A stretch of 64,000 nucleotides of DNA from Pseudoscleropodium purum (GCA_963969395.1 OZ017795.1:4526001-4590000), one strand, 5' to 3'. Shown: positions 25,423 to 37,900, numbered from the stretch's first letter. Made by a program: numbers and translations. Notes: generated by a model not told the origin, from the letters alone.

Positions 25423-28352
25423 GGATCAGCCCATGAAGACCTTGTGGAGCTTTGGCATAGGAGGCTTGGGCACTTGAATGTGAAGAGCATGAAGAGCCTC
25501 CAACACATTGTGAAGGGGCTGAACCTCTCTTCTTGCAAGCATGATTGGAGTTTATGGTGTGCAAGGGGTGCATTGAAGGCAAGCAAGCAAGGCAGCCCTT
25601 CCCCAAGGATGGGGCCACAAGGGCGAGCAAGCAATTGGAGCTTGTGCATTCCGATGTGTGCGGGCCAATGAAGACCACATCCATTGGAGGAGCAAGGTAT
25701 TTTGTGACCTTCATTGATGATTTCTCTCGTAAGGTTTGGGTGTACATGCTGAAGTGCAAGAGTGAGGTGTTTGGGCGTTTTGAGACTTGGAAGGCCCTTG
25801 TGGAGGCCCAATCCGAGTGCAAGGTGAAGGTGCTACGATCGGATAATGGAGGGGAGTATGTGTCCAAGGCCTTTGAGGGGTACTTGAAGGCTCATGGCAT
25901 TGAGCACCACACTTCAGCCCCTTACACTCCTCAACAAAACGGCGTAGCGGAGCGTGCCAATCGCACCATTGTGGAGATGGCAAGGGCCATGATTCATGGC
26001 CAAGGGCTGAAGTATGAGCTTTGGGGGGAGGCCGTGTCCAATGCGGTTTATACAAGGAATCGGTGCCCTACGCAAGCATTGACAAGCAAGACACCCCAAG
26101 AAGCTTGGAGTGGGATCAGACCTCATGTGTCTCACATGCGCATCTTCGGGTGCATTGCCTACGCATTGGTTCCAAGTGCCAAGAGGACCAAGTTGGATGC
26201 CAAGGGCATCAAGTGTCTTTTCCTTGGTTATTGTGAGGGAACCAAGGCTTATAGGCTGATGTGTGTGGAGAGCAAGGCCATCATCAAGAGTCGAGATGTG
26301 ACCTTCTTGGAGGATGGAGGTACTGATCCTAAGCTCTTGGAGATGAGCCCAAGTGGGAGTAGTGGAGGACCAGCCCAAAAGGTGGGCACAACTCCAAGAG
26401 TGCACATGGAAGATGAAGGAGATGAAGATGAAGAAGATGAAGAGTTGGTGGAGCCCAAGAAGAAGGCGGCCACACCCCAAGGGAAGAGGCCATCAGCCCC
26501 TTCTCCAAGATCTTTACCAAGGGGGCAAGAGCGTGATCAGCCCTTGGAAGAGCAAGATCAGCCTTTGGAGGAGCAAGACCAGCCCTTGGAGGAGCAAGAG
26601 GAGCCACGTTATCCAACAAGGACCCGCAAGCCACTTGGAGATTGGTGGCTGAATCACATTCTTCCCCCACAAAATGAAGAACAAGCCAATGTGGCTTTCC
26701 TTGGAGATCCCTCCACACTAGGAGAGGTGTTGCGTTGTGAGGATGCAAGCAAGTGGGAGTTGGCCATGCAAGAGGAGTACAAGGCCCTCATTACCAAGGG
26801 GACATGGGAGCTTGCACCCCTTCCTTCCAAGAGATCAAGTGTGGGTTGTAAGTGGGTTTTCTCCACCAAAAGGGATGCTTTGGGTCATGTTGTGAGGTAC
26901 AAGGCAAGGCTGGTTGCTAGGGGATTCTCCCAAGTGGAGGGTGTGGATTTTAATGAGACTTTTGCTCCCGTTGCCAAGTTTAGCACCATCCGGTGTGTTG
27001 TGAGTTTTGGGGCAGCCATGGACTTGGAGATGCACCAAATGGATGTGAAGACGGCTTTTCTCAACCCCAAGCTCAAGGAGGTCATCTACATGGATCAGCC
27101 CCAAGGTTTTGTGCAAGAAGGCAAGGAGCACCTCAAGTGCAAGTTGAGGAAAGCCCTTCCCGGGTTGAAGCAATCGGGGAGGGCCTGGTACCAAGATATT
27201 GATGCCATGTTTGTGAGGAAGGGCTTCCTAAGAAGCCATGCTGATCACTCTTTGTACACCATGCAAAGTGGTGAGTTTTTGGTGATTGTGATCTTATATG
27301 TGGATGATCTAATCTTCCTTGCAAGTAGCATGACCAAGATGCTTGAGGTGAAGGCTATGCTCAAGGAGGAGTATGAGATGACGGATCTTGGAGAGCTAAG
27401 CTATTGCCTTGGAGTGGAGTTCAAGAGGGATAGGGCTGCCCGCAGCATCACCATGAGCCAACGCAAGTACCTTGAAGAAATCCTCAAGCGCTTCAATATG
27501 GAGGAGTGCAAAGCCATAGGTACACCCCTTGACACTCATGTGAAGTTGCCCAAGCTCACGGATGCTGAATTTGGAGAGGTGAGGGCTGAAATGCAAGGTG
27601 TGCCTTACAAGGCAGCGGTTGGGTGCTTGATGTATGCCATGGTAGCCACAAGGCCTGATTTGGCCTTTCCGGTGAGTGTTGTGAGTCAACACATGTCCAA
27701 GTATGGCCCAATGCATTGGGCAGCGGTGAAGAGGGTGATGAGGTACCTTCAAGGCACACTTGGCATGGAGTTGCAACTTGGAGGTGCCCATGTGACTTTG
27801 CATGGGTATTGTGATGCGGATTGGGCGGGTGATGAGGGGGATAGGAGATCCACCACCGGCTACGTGTTTATGCTTGGATTGGGTGCCATTACTTGGAATT
27901 CCAAGAGGCAGCCCACCATAGCTCTCTCTACAACGGAGGCTGAATACATGGCCATGAGCCAATGCACCAAGGAGGCCATTTGGTTGAGGCAACTCTTGGC
28001 TGATGTTGGTCTTGTCCAAGAGGGGAGCACACCCATTTGGTGTGACAACCAAGGGGCCATTGCTTTGGCCAAAAATCCCACCCACCACTCTCGTACGAAG
28101 CACATTGATGTGCAACACCATTTCATTCGTGAACGAGTGGAGGCTGAGGTGATTGAGCTCAAGTATGTGCCTATCCAAGCTATGGTTGCTGATGTGCTGA
28201 CCAAGGCCCTTGGGAAGCCACAACACCACAACTTGATAGGGAAGATGGGCCTTGGAGCCTTTGACCACTCTCAAAGTGGGAGTGTTGAAGAACATGTACA
28301 TATTAGTGTAGATTATGTACATTCAGCCCTAGGAGTAGTATTAGCCTCTTAG
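25423..28352 (+). pseudogene. Copia integrase, reverse transcriptase and RNase H (frameshifted pol)
   Basis: The pre-integrase part (LWHRRLGHLN) lies in the gag frame after the stop. A one-base loss near 25543 moves the rest into the next frame, which stays open to 28352. Visible in order: the CKGC half of the integrase zinc site, the integrase catalytic residues (HSDVCG, LRSDNGGEY, and E in QNGVAERANRT), an acidic linker, reverse transcriptase with LYVDDL, and RNase H with STTEAEYMA and WCDNQGAI. Three 21-bp repeats at 26535-26597 encode DQPLEEQ three times in the linker. The last codons run into the 3' LTR. Apart from the stop and the shift, the frame is intact over 935 codons, which fits a young insertion. 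Confidence 0.9.
28273..28282 (+). promoter_or_regulatory. Polypurine tract of the copia element
   Basis: AAAGTGGGAG lies immediately before the 3' LTR. It has nine purines in ten bases, as expected for the plus-strand DNA primer. It overlaps the end of the pol frame. Confidence 0.7.
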
Positions 28353-28538
28353 TTAGGCTTAAAGTCTAATGGGTATTGCTTGTAGTCAAAGGCAGCCCAT
28401 GGTGTTTAGTTATCCCACATGGTTTGTGGATAACTAGGGAAAGGCTTTTCCCTTTTATGTTCAGCCCATGCATGGGCCTTGATATCATCCTACCGTCTAA
28501 GTAAAGCCTTTCATCCTTCTCATATTGTAATCTCAATA
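28283..28538 (+). repeat. 3' LTR of the copia element
   Basis: 256 bp, matching the 5' LTR except at three G/A differences: in GGCTTAAAGTC, CATGCATGGG and TACCGTC. It is followed directly by the second GTATT target copy. The first 70 bases encode the C-terminal residues and stop of the pol frame. Confidence 0.95.
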
Positions 28539-28543
28539 GTATT

Positions 28544-29712
28544 ATACCTATGGATCATTGGCATTAAAAAGGCCTCAGAAGACAACTTTTGTAAAAATTA
28601 TATCAAATTAAAAAGACCAAAAAATTAGGTGAAGTCCAAATTAAAAAGAAATCAAATGTTGAAAATGTTGAATTCTATACATATTAGAAAAAACTCACAA
28701 TATATATAAAGAATTGAAACAGTTGTGCATTGTTTTTAAGAATCTATACTAAAAGTTTTTTTTCAATTAAAATGAATTTTTTTATAAAAAACCCCCAAAG
28801 TTAAGTTGTTCCATGATACATGTATTAGGAAATTGATATAATTAGATTTTTCATGCTATTATTTTCTTCAAAAAATATTCATTTCATTTGTATAATTACA
28901 TTTTTGAATTCTTTCTTAAAAAGGCTACAATAAATTTCTGCATTAAAAGAAATTATGTCCTTGACATTGGACTAAAATGCATTATAAGTGCTTATAATCG
29001 AAGCCATACAATATGGGAGTTGCATACTTGAAGATTTTGGGTATACCTATTTTACATCACTTTGAAAATTTATATTTAATTCATGTAGAGTTTGAATAAT
29101 GCATTCTAAGAGAATCTAAAATCCCTTTTCATCTACTTACTAATTTCAACAAACAGATACTTTTACACTCCAAACCGTGCTCAAATTTTTATTGGGATGC
29201 ATTTAGGTGTTACTACCTTATGTACTGCCGCTTCACATAGGGTTATTAGACCTAATTCTCGTGCACACATATCATATAAACTCAAATTTCATGCCCACGT
29301 GGACTCCACAAGCCCCTCAACTACCTAGCAACGTGTCCCAATTTCCAACACCCCCAGACACCCGCCCACGAACTCCGGGTCTCAACCCACCACGCAGGTA
29401 TCACCGGGTATCTATACGAAGGTTCGTCAACTGCATCCGGTTTAGCCAAGCGCAGCCTCCCTTTCACTCGTTCAATTCCCTTCAGCCGCTTCACCCAGCC
29501 ATCGTCGATCATTCAATTCCGTTCAAGCACGCTTTTGCCAATTTCATTTCGCAATTAGGTTTTGTCGCTGAAGCTTTCTCTCCCGTCCTAGTTGAATATT
29601 TTCTGAAATCTGAAATTCGGCTTGTTGTCAGAGCACTAGATTGGAAGAAGAGTGGTTGCGTCCCGATGTTGGCGAGGAGATTGTAGAGCAAAAGAAAGGA
29701 AAGGGAGGAGCA
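28544..29712. other. AT-rich spacer and ISCA promoter/leader
   Basis: 28544-29150 is AT-rich flank of the retrotransposon insertion with nothing recognisable. From about 29280 the sequence becomes GC-richer and leads to the ISCA start, so it probably contains the promoter and 5' UTR. An open frame at 29207-29686 lacks any family feature and ends before the ISCA ATG. Confidence 0.4.
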
Positions 29713-31792
29713 ATGTACGCGGTGGCAGCGGCTGCTGTTAAGGCCGGTGCGAGCTCATCGTCCGCGGCGCGACGCCAAGCGCTATCGCTCACCGAGGCTG
29801 CGGGGAATCAGATTCGGAAGCTGCTGGGGCGGAGGCAGAAAGAGTATCTACGACTGGGCGTCAAAGTACGCGGTTGCAATGGGCTGACGTACACACTCAA
29901 TTATGCTGGTATGGTGGATTTGCTTCTCGAGGGCTCCTTTGGGTTGCAGAGGTTGTGTCTCTTCGTGTCTGGTGCGCTGTGGTTGAGATTCAAATCCGTA
30001 TGGTATTGTGTGCAGAAAACCCTAAATAGTTGAGTCTGTTTCGAGTTTTTTTATATTGAGAGATTTGCTTACAGGATTCGGTTATCCAGTCCAGGTCAAT
30101 TCAATGATTGAGCTGCCTCTTGTCTTTTATGTTTCTTATCTGTCTCCTTTGAATTCGCTTACTTTTATTATTTATTGAGAGATTTGCTTACAGGATTCGG
30201 TTATCCCAGTCCAGTTCAAGTCAATGATTGAACTGGCTCCTGTCTCTTATGTTTCTTTGAATTTCGTTTACTTTTTAGTTGTTGAATTTTGTGTGTGATA
30301 GTTGGATTCCCATGGAAGCTGATTAGGTTAATCTCTCACAAGTAGTGGTTCATTGGAAAAACTCTATTCTTTCCCCTGCTTTATCACGTGTTTTGAAGTT
30401 TTGTGAAGATGTATTATAAACAACACTCTGGAGAACATTGTTTGATGTTGATATGTGAACAAAAATTGTAGGTCTTGAATGTTAAATTTCACCTTTGAAG
30501 TTGGATTTACTGTCACCGGAATTAAAATTTGAGAAATAGAATTCTTAATAATTTCTAAATTAATTACATCTTAAATATTGTTGGCACCACGTCCGAAATG
30601 CAGGTTGTGTATCGGAGAGATGATGTTGAGGATCCTATGGTGCAATGTCCAGTGATGTAAACCAAAAACTGATGATCTTATTGATCTAGAGTGGTGGCAG
30701 ACACTCCCTTTCTTCTCTCTCTCTCTGTCCCAGCACTCGTTCTCTATGTATTCTCTCCCTTCCCGCCAGGGTTGTGTTTTGCCTTGGCTCCACTCGTCAT
30801 CTTCTTTGTCGTCCTCGGCCTTTTTCTCCTCTGCTGTTTGAGGTTGTGTCTGCCAATAAACCACCGCTGATGCTTTAGCTATGAGAGCTGAGGACACCCT
30901 GCACCGTTGGGATTCACCGTAGGCTTAGGGTGAGACGAGACTGTTAAGTTTTGATAGCTAGTCGAAGTGATGGATTCGTGACGTGCCTCCTAAATTAAGT
31001 TTTTGTGAGACATGCCCTTTTTTTTCTACCAGCTTTGTTGATTGTTGTGATTGCATCAATCTTTTCTTTTCCCTCCCAGTCCATGAAACTATCTTTCATT
31101 AATCACAGTTGTGTTGAATTGTGTTGAATCAATTAACCCTGCTCTTGGTCTTGGAGAAGCATAACAATACTTCTGTTTTGCAATGAATGGGAGTGTCGAG
31201 GTCATTCACTACGTTTTCTTCGATGCCTCTGGGCATAATTGTTGTTTCTGATAGTTATAAAGGTTTATATCTGTGTACAAGTTTTAGATATTAGGTTCTG
31301 ACGTCGCAGTAGTAGTCAAGGGGAAATGGTGTCTTCATAAGTCTGCAATTGAAGAGCTTGTTATATATTAACATAATGGTTTATTCGGCTTGTTCTGCGC
31401 TGCAGATGATCGAGGCAAGTTTGATGAGATAATAGAAGACAAAGGTGTGAAGGTGTTAATAGACCCCCGAGCCCTGATGCATGTCGTTGGCACCAAAATG
31501 GATTATGTCGAAGATCGGCTGAAGTAAGAATCTATGATGCCGATCAACGAGATTTTTTGTTTGTTTGGAGTATTGTAGGTTAGTTTTGGGGGTTGGTAGT
31601 ATGTACATTTGGGAGCCAGGGGTGATTATTCTGTGCTTGTTGATGTGCACCATTTGCAAAGGGTTGCTGGATGGTCCATTAGTGTGGTTAAGCTTACTAG
31701 TATATAATTTTGTTCTGTGCAGATCCGAATTTGTTTTCATCAACCCTAATTCAAAAGGCCAATGTGGCTGTGGAGAATCATTTACGACGTGA
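29713..31792 (+). CDS. ISCA1: A-type iron-sulfur cluster assembly protein (ISCA), three exons
   Basis: HesB/IscA-family protein that helps mature Fe-S proteins, probably in mitochondria. Exons 29713-29908, 31406-31523 and 31723-31792 join to 384 bp (127 residues plus stop), with GT-AG borders and matching phases. The three conserved cysteines are C55 in RGCNGLTYTLNY and C119 and C121 in the terminal QCGCGESF. The core also has KVLIDPRALMHVVGT and SEFVFINPN, very close to plant mitochondrial ISCA. The first 20 residues are Ala/Ser/Arg-rich without acids, consistent with a short mitochondrial presequence. The ATG at 29713 is preferred because upstream in-frame codons lack an ATG until far into the leader. 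Intron 1 is 1.5 kb and carries a tandem duplication. ISCA1-like naming is by similarity; the paralogue cannot be fixed by eye. Confidence 0.95.
30058..30280 (+). repeat. Tandem duplication in ISCA intron 1, period 119 bp
   Basis: Copies start at 30058 and 30177. Both begin GAGAGATTTGCTTACAGGAT and continue through CAATGATTGA and TTATGTTTCTT blocks, with a few substitutions and small gaps. Both lie wholly inside intron 1. Each copy contains a possible acceptor TTACAG, but the reading frame does not continue from either. Confidence 0.7.
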
Positions 31793-33302
31793 GAATCCTC
31801 AAATACAACTGCAATATTTTACTCATTGAAACACGGTCAACCACATTTGACTGCCCTCCATCACTTCGACGATAGTTGGAGATTATGCTTGAGTTACTCA
31901 TGGCAATCAAGTGTATGGTTGTCTATCATTGGATGTGGCTCGGGGAATCACTGACATCTTGCACTGTATGACTGGATGCATGCATGCGCAGACGAATTGA
32001 TTATCCAAGAGTTCCATTCGATTGTGTTTAGTCATTGTTAGGGATCTAAAGCCTATCTAGGATTGTAAAAGTAATTTTACACCAGTTTAACCTGATTGTT
32101 CCCATTAGACCTTATTCTTCGCTCTTGCACAGAGGCTTGTGTCATACATTTCCTGGCTGCAAATTATCAGTGGAGCCTCGATGCTATGAAGGTTGCGTGA
32201 GAGCAGTTGCAAGAGCTTCACTGGTTAAGAAATTTTGTATACAAGCGATGCAATTGAAGTATCAGATTGGATCAAGGTTATCGGAGTTAATATTTCGTAA
32301 GATTCTTTTTGCAGTTGAGCATTAAGATACATTGATTTCTTGAGGTGTATTAATGCTCTTCCACTCGCCAGGATTTGGACTTTAGGACACTCAGCCAAGG
32401 TACTTGCTCTCTTATTGCATCATAGCTACAAGCAAACCACAAAATGACAATTTGATACCGATACTTTCAATCCTCTCCAATGACGCTCTGCAGTTGCACA
32501 TTCCTTGTCGCGCCATGTACACATTTGATTGGACAATTTTCACATGTCAGGGTAATTCATGTGAAAGCCTTCTTGTCTCCCGACTGAGTGTCACTGGAGT
32601 CGGTAGCTTGTATCTGTTGGAGCTTGAACGTTTCTGCGTGTCCTTAGCAGCAGCAGCAATCAGACAAGTGACGTCGTAATGGATATGGTCATGCAGAGTG
32701 TCCTACCCCCGGTGTTCCACTGGATAGAGTTACACCGCGTTAGTTTTGGTCGACGTTATCTTCTCGCAAGAAGTAGGGGACTGTGATTTGCAAGTCTTTT
32801 ATTCCTAACCGAGATTTGGAGAAAAACTTGCAGTTGACCATGAAGATGAGAGGTGTTCTAACTTCTAAGAGGATACCATACTCAAAATTGTTGTACAGTA
32901 CTGTACCTTCAGAATGAAAAGACTTCTCAGCACTGCAATGGTCAACTTGGTGAACTGGGTTATAATGGCGCAAACTGAACCATGGCAGCCCTTTGTTTAT
33001 GAGTGCTTCAGGCCATAGGCTTCCTAAAGTCTCCCTGCTCTTAGGCTGCCAGGCTGTCTTTGTGCTTGGATGTGACGTAAAATACGCCACCAACATTGAC
33101 GTACGGTACAGGAGTATCATTGTGAACACGTTCCTCCAGTCTAGCAGAGGAAACCTGCTAGAACTTCATTGTGAAGGGTCAGCGGAAGGGTGCAGCGCCT
33201 CTGGCGCTTCCAGATGGTTACCTTGGTGGTGCAGAGCTTGCGAGCCGACTGATGTACACACAGCAGCAAGTGTACCATCGCCACCCCCCTGACGAAGCTA
33301 GT
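31793..33302. other. ISCA 3' region and intergenic sequence
   Basis: Moderate-GC DNA between two convergent genes. It should hold the ISCA 3' UTR and the 3' UTR of the minus-strand gene at 33303-33966. A 129-codon minus-strand open frame at 32740-33129 shows no domain, and no splice path clearly connects it to that gene. No RNA gene was recognised. Confidence 0.35.
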
Positions 33303-33966
33303 TCAACTTCTTGGGGTAGAGTACTCGACCCATTCAGTTTTCACATGTTTTAGATTCGTAAGAATCTCTTGACAGTCCTCCAGGTCAAATGTGAACTCCA
33401 GACTTTTTTTACACAATAAAAACTCTGGGTCTTGAAGGACACACTTGATGACACACTTGATTTTGAAGCCCACGTGAACTACGCTCGGATGAAAGTGCAT
33501 GTGAGCTAAGGAAAACGCACATATCATCTTCACTGTGTCAAAAAACAGGCTGTAACAACGAGCATCAAAGAGCCACAATTACAGATAAAGAAGTCGTGTA
33601 GAACTTTGCCACCTAATTGCAAGGTTAGGAAGTTCAGGTAATTTGCACCCCAGATGCAATCCCCACCCGGGGATCCCTTTCTGGCACATGTTCAGAAATC
33701 TTCCACTTGTCAACATAATGCTTGATTATTGATTTGATATCTGCGTACGGAACAACGGTGTACCAAGAGCAGCAACGAAAGTCTCGAGCTGCCTCACAGA
33801 CGAAAATGAACGGGGTCAAAATCCACGTCATCCCAAAGGACAGGACTGGAAAGCACAAGTGCCAGGATGCCCATAAGAGGGTCCAGCAATCCAAAACTAT
33901 GGACAACAGGCAAGCTACTAGGCAACCAAGGGCCAGCGAGTGAAGTATACTCTTCCATGTCTTCAT
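33303..33966 (-). CDS. Hypothetical membrane protein, two exons
   Basis: I do not recognise the family. Proposed exons on the minus strand are 33966-33667 (ATG at 33966, donor CGG|GTGGGG) and about 33527-33303, giving about 174 residues. The first exon has two hydrophobic segments: residues about 9-32 (LALGCLVACLLSIVLD) and about 36-60 (VLSFGMTWILTPFIFVC). A soluble part follows, with DPEFLLCKKSLEFTF and KTEWVEYS near the C-terminus. The acceptor of exon 2 is uncertain: TTTGACACAG at about 33532 is the best signal but does not give a matching phase, while an AAG six bases later does. The protein-like composition, good ATG and two adjacent open frames make a real gene likely. Confidence 0.45.
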
Positions 33967-34916
33967 TTCCCACGATCTTCGATGCTCAGAAATTCAACTA
34001 AAACGCTCAATAGTTCAGGAAATTGAATCGAGAATTTCGAACTCTGTCACCGTAGGTAAACTCAATTAGTTAGCAAAAGAAATCGCCACTGAAAAGTACA
34101 GTACTATGTGCTCTCTCTGACATGCACCGGAAAAGACTATAATAGAAAGAAATTATTCACTCAGCCTATTATATTAATCCTGAATTTCACATATTGTTGA
34201 TCAGGCAAGACTATTCGCAGATCGCCGGGTCTCATTGACATTCGGCAGACCAGTCACCCACCTGCCACTAGTGTTGATAGGCCGTGTCCGAAGACCCAAA
34301 CATTGAAATCAAAGACAATTGATAAGCGGTATGTTAAACCCACTCATGTTAAGAGAACAAGCATTCCATTTTGTTTCGGCAGCTCACTTCCTCGCATTAC
34401 ATTGTAAACTTGAGACACGAGTCGAGAATCAGCAGTAAGCACTGAATTACGGACATCCAATTGACAACTGAGAGACCTCAGTTGCCATAATACTTCGATA
34501 GAATGTCTTTGTGAGGTCCAGCAGTCTGCAAAACCCATATTGTTGCGGTGAAGAAGGAAAGCCGTAGCAATATGATTATCTTTTTGAGATCAAATGAACT
34601 CAGGGTAGGCATTTTACAACTGGAGTCTGTCTAATAGTCATGCAATAGTTCAGTTGGGTATTTTCGTTGTCTTGAGCCTTCGATGCCAACTCATAAAGGC
34701 GATCTAACATATGACAGTGAACAGACTCAATCTGGGCATCTACAGTGTAAGAGACATGAGTTTCGCTCTACATTCTACACTACGTACAGAAAAAAATTAC
34801 TAACAAGATAATATGGTATGTAGCTCACTCAATCCCAATTGGAATGACAAGGTAGATAAACACAAAAGAACTAACTAAATATCAATCAATCATTTCTAAT
34901 TGGTTAAACTAATAAT
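33967..34916. other. Spacer between the membrane-protein gene and EGY
   Basis: Contains the promoter side of the minus-strand gene ending at 33966 and the 3' UTR of EGY. A 64-codon minus-strand frame at 34344-34538 has no recognisable features. Nothing else is supported. Confidence 0.35.
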
Positions 34917-37900
34917 TCAAAAAACTGGGGCGCTGAGGCCGATGCCGAGCTCATCTGCAAGCCCATCCCAAAAAGGTACCAACATAGACAAAGCAAGCAA
35001 TAACACTATCGAAAGGCCAACTTTCCTAACAATTCCAACTCCACTGACGTCATTCAAGCAGGGCTTCTCCGGTGTTCTCTGCAAAGGGATTATCACAGCA
35101 GGTTCAACAGCATATAAGCGACCAAAAGCTTACTGAACATAACTGAGCTCCCTTGCAGTATCCGTAAATCAAAACATAAGCAGGTTCCTCACTGATCTTG
35201 TAACATTCTGAATTTACAATAATCATTGTCTATTATTCAATCATACTCAAAAAAGAGACAAGGATATATACCGTACCTGAATAATAAGAATGTATAAACC
35301 CCATGGCAATGAGAGAGGACCTCCAAGCTGCAAATACACATACAACTCATGAGTTTTTGTGTACACGAAATACCAGAACTGTGAGGAGATAGATATACAC
35401 AGAATTCACTCTCATATCATTAGTTCATTTCCGTTTCAATCATCAACAATCCTGCCTTGTGGAGAGCCAAGGGACATACCAATCCAAGCCCGAGCAATAT
35501 GTAAGTCAAAAGCCCAGAAACATTAAGAGCCGTTTTCCCAAATGCCGCCTGCATGTGCAAATTGGTATTTAGAAAGCAGAGAAGCAAGAGATAAAGTCTA
35601 CTATTACAGCTGCTTGAGAAGCCTTTGGAACACCTAGAATTTTATGACTTTAAACCATCTCGCCAAAAAAAACTTGGAGTTATTTCTTCTGGCTTCATAT
35701 ATGAAACCGAAGAAGCAATTATACATAGCTCTCAGTCTTGTCTTAAAAGCTCTCACCTGCATAGCGCGGCCGCCATCAAGGCAACCCACCGGCATCAAAT
35801 TGAAGGCAGTCGTAGTTAACCCACACCTGCAAAGCCATATTCATTAGAAATCCAGCACGAGAAAACTAACAAGCCATATTCGCTGTGCATATAATGATAG
35901 CTCAAAATAGAACAGTGAATGCGGATTCAGTGACAGCAATGGCTAGGATTAAGAACAACTATTGACTAGATTCAAAACGGACCTAGAAGGGAACGCTGCA
36001 CATACCAGCCCGCAATTACAAGTGGATGTATAGCAACCGTTGCAGCATGCATGGCACTGTAACCAATCAAGAAAGTTATTGGTAAATGTGAAGTATACAA
36101 ATTTTAAAAACTGTAAATGAAAATCTAACGTATGTCTTAGTAGATTGCAAATATAGAAAATTTTTGACGACTTGGATTTCTCAGCCCCATTTTGCCATAC
36201 CTAGTAGGTTAAAAGGTTGAAGTTAACAAACTATGTCTTTCCTGACAGTCTTGTACCTCATGATACATCAAATAGGTTTGCAAATACGTGAAACCAAAGA
36301 CTCCATGACAAAGGAACCTTACTCGAAGCCAAGAACTGATCGAGTGACAGTTCCCAAAAGAAGTGAACCTTGAAACAACAGGCTGGGCACTTGCACAAGC
36401 TCATCAGTAGCCTCCGGGCTCACAGAGAGCCAAAGTCCTACACCCAGCATTGAAAGCGACAGAAGTCCCCCTGCTAAAGGGCCTGCAACCGAGACATCAA
36501 ATTTTGCAGGCCGATCGGGCAAGATAGATTTGAACTGCAAACACGGGTTGTTCAAAATCATTAGTTCACAAAAGGAGAAAATGTCTGAAGAACTGAGTTG
36601 CTTGTGAAGTGAACACTCTCTTTTATCAAAACCTATACATATTGTAAGCATGAACCATGGGTGTGCTCAGAAGCATATATAGGCAGTAGATCTAGAGAGA
36701 TAACAAACGCTGTGGGCAAATACAGGGAGAGCAAAGACAAAGGCACACTAATATTGCGACAATGGTCGTATCCCCGTTGTCCAAGCAGCAACATTGTTGC
36801 TTCAAACAAGAGAGTTCATAACAACAAAATTGACGTTGAATCTGTTCACAAAACGTCACAAAGTGAACTTTCAGAATGAACACTTCTGGTTAGTTATTCG
36901 TATCAAAATCTAGAAACGTACCTGGGTGACTGCACCAAAACTGCCCAAGGTTATATTGGGAATAAGATAGGGAATGCCCATCTTCACTCCCTTAGGTGCT
37001 GCTGCTAACCAATGTCCCACCTCCTGATATTTCCGAAATTTACATTGTTATACTCAATGTCCTCGGATGAAAGCATTGTCATTGTTCTAACATGTACGCA
37101 GCTAAAGTTACTGATTGACAAAGTGTTATGATACTGAATAGTTTAAGAAGCAGAAAGCACCTAAGCAACAGCCCGTTCAACTTTCTAGACTTGGAGGGAT
37201 TTGAAAGATGAGCTTGACATGTGAAGAAATAAACTGATCGTTGCACATACATGGAAGAGCTGAACCCCAAAAACACCATATGCTAGAGGAAGCGCCGAGT
37301 CGATGAATGGCACCAACACTTGAATATCAGGAGCTTCTATCGACTCTGGATTCGTGAAATACTGCACAACGTTCGGTGGAAGCTTTGATAACTGCAAAAC
37401 GCACCATTTCATAAGATGACCATAGTTCTGAAACGTTCGAACAGAAAAGCAGCATATGAACCGCAGCCAACCTCTGATACAGAGTCTTTCACTTGGTTGA
37501 AGGATGCGGGCAATGATGCCCACAGTGGTTCTGAAGGTACTGCAGCTGCTGTGGACCTAGCACGTTAACTGATAACGCATCGTCCATTTCCAAGAAACTT
37601 GCCTGTGATGCAATGCCGAGCTCAAGACAGGAACCTGCCGTAAGAGTGAATAGTATTGCAGCAACAACATACTGCCACAACGTAGTCGGACCTGGTTCTG
37701 AAACCTCCTTCCTGAGCACGACAAAGCTAACCCGAGGTCCACCCCTGGGATCATCTTCTTCAGCATTCGGCTCCTCCACCATGAACAGATCGTATTTGGG
37801 GCCGAATAACTCCCGTGTACCCTTCGTCAACTTCGCAAAAACTTCTTCTCGTTGTCCTCTCAAATTCCCCAGAAGAAGCACGCCTTCACCGACAGGACCA

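Larger units (their letters stand above)
22940..28543 (+). mobile_element. Ty1/copia LTR retrotransposon with target-site duplication
   Basis: A complete but inactivated copia-order element. The 5-bp target duplication GTATT lies at 22940-22944 and 28539-28543; the element itself is 22945-28538. Order: 5' LTR, primer-binding site, about 1-kb leader, gag-protease frame, integrase-reverse transcriptase-RNase H frame, purine tract, 3' LTR. Integrase before reverse transcriptase defines the copia class. The LTRs differ at three of 256 positions, all G/A transitions, so insertion is fairly recent. GC content near 50% contrasts with the AT-rich flanks. A stop codon and a frameshift interrupt the polyprotein, so autonomous activity is unlikely. 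Confidence 0.95.

Noticed and set aside
24211..28322. Several long minus-strand frames opposite the copia gag-pol
   Set aside because: They are shadows of the GC-rich coding strand; the plus strand carries all copia domains.
30571..30897. 108-codon minus-strand frame in ISCA intron 1
   Set aside because: It starts with GTG, lacks an early ATG, has low-complexity acidic content and no domain; it lies inside an intron of a secure gene.
32740..33129. 129-codon minus-strand frame
   Set aside because: No family features and no splice path joining it convincingly to the gene at 33303-33966. It may be that gene's 3' UTR.
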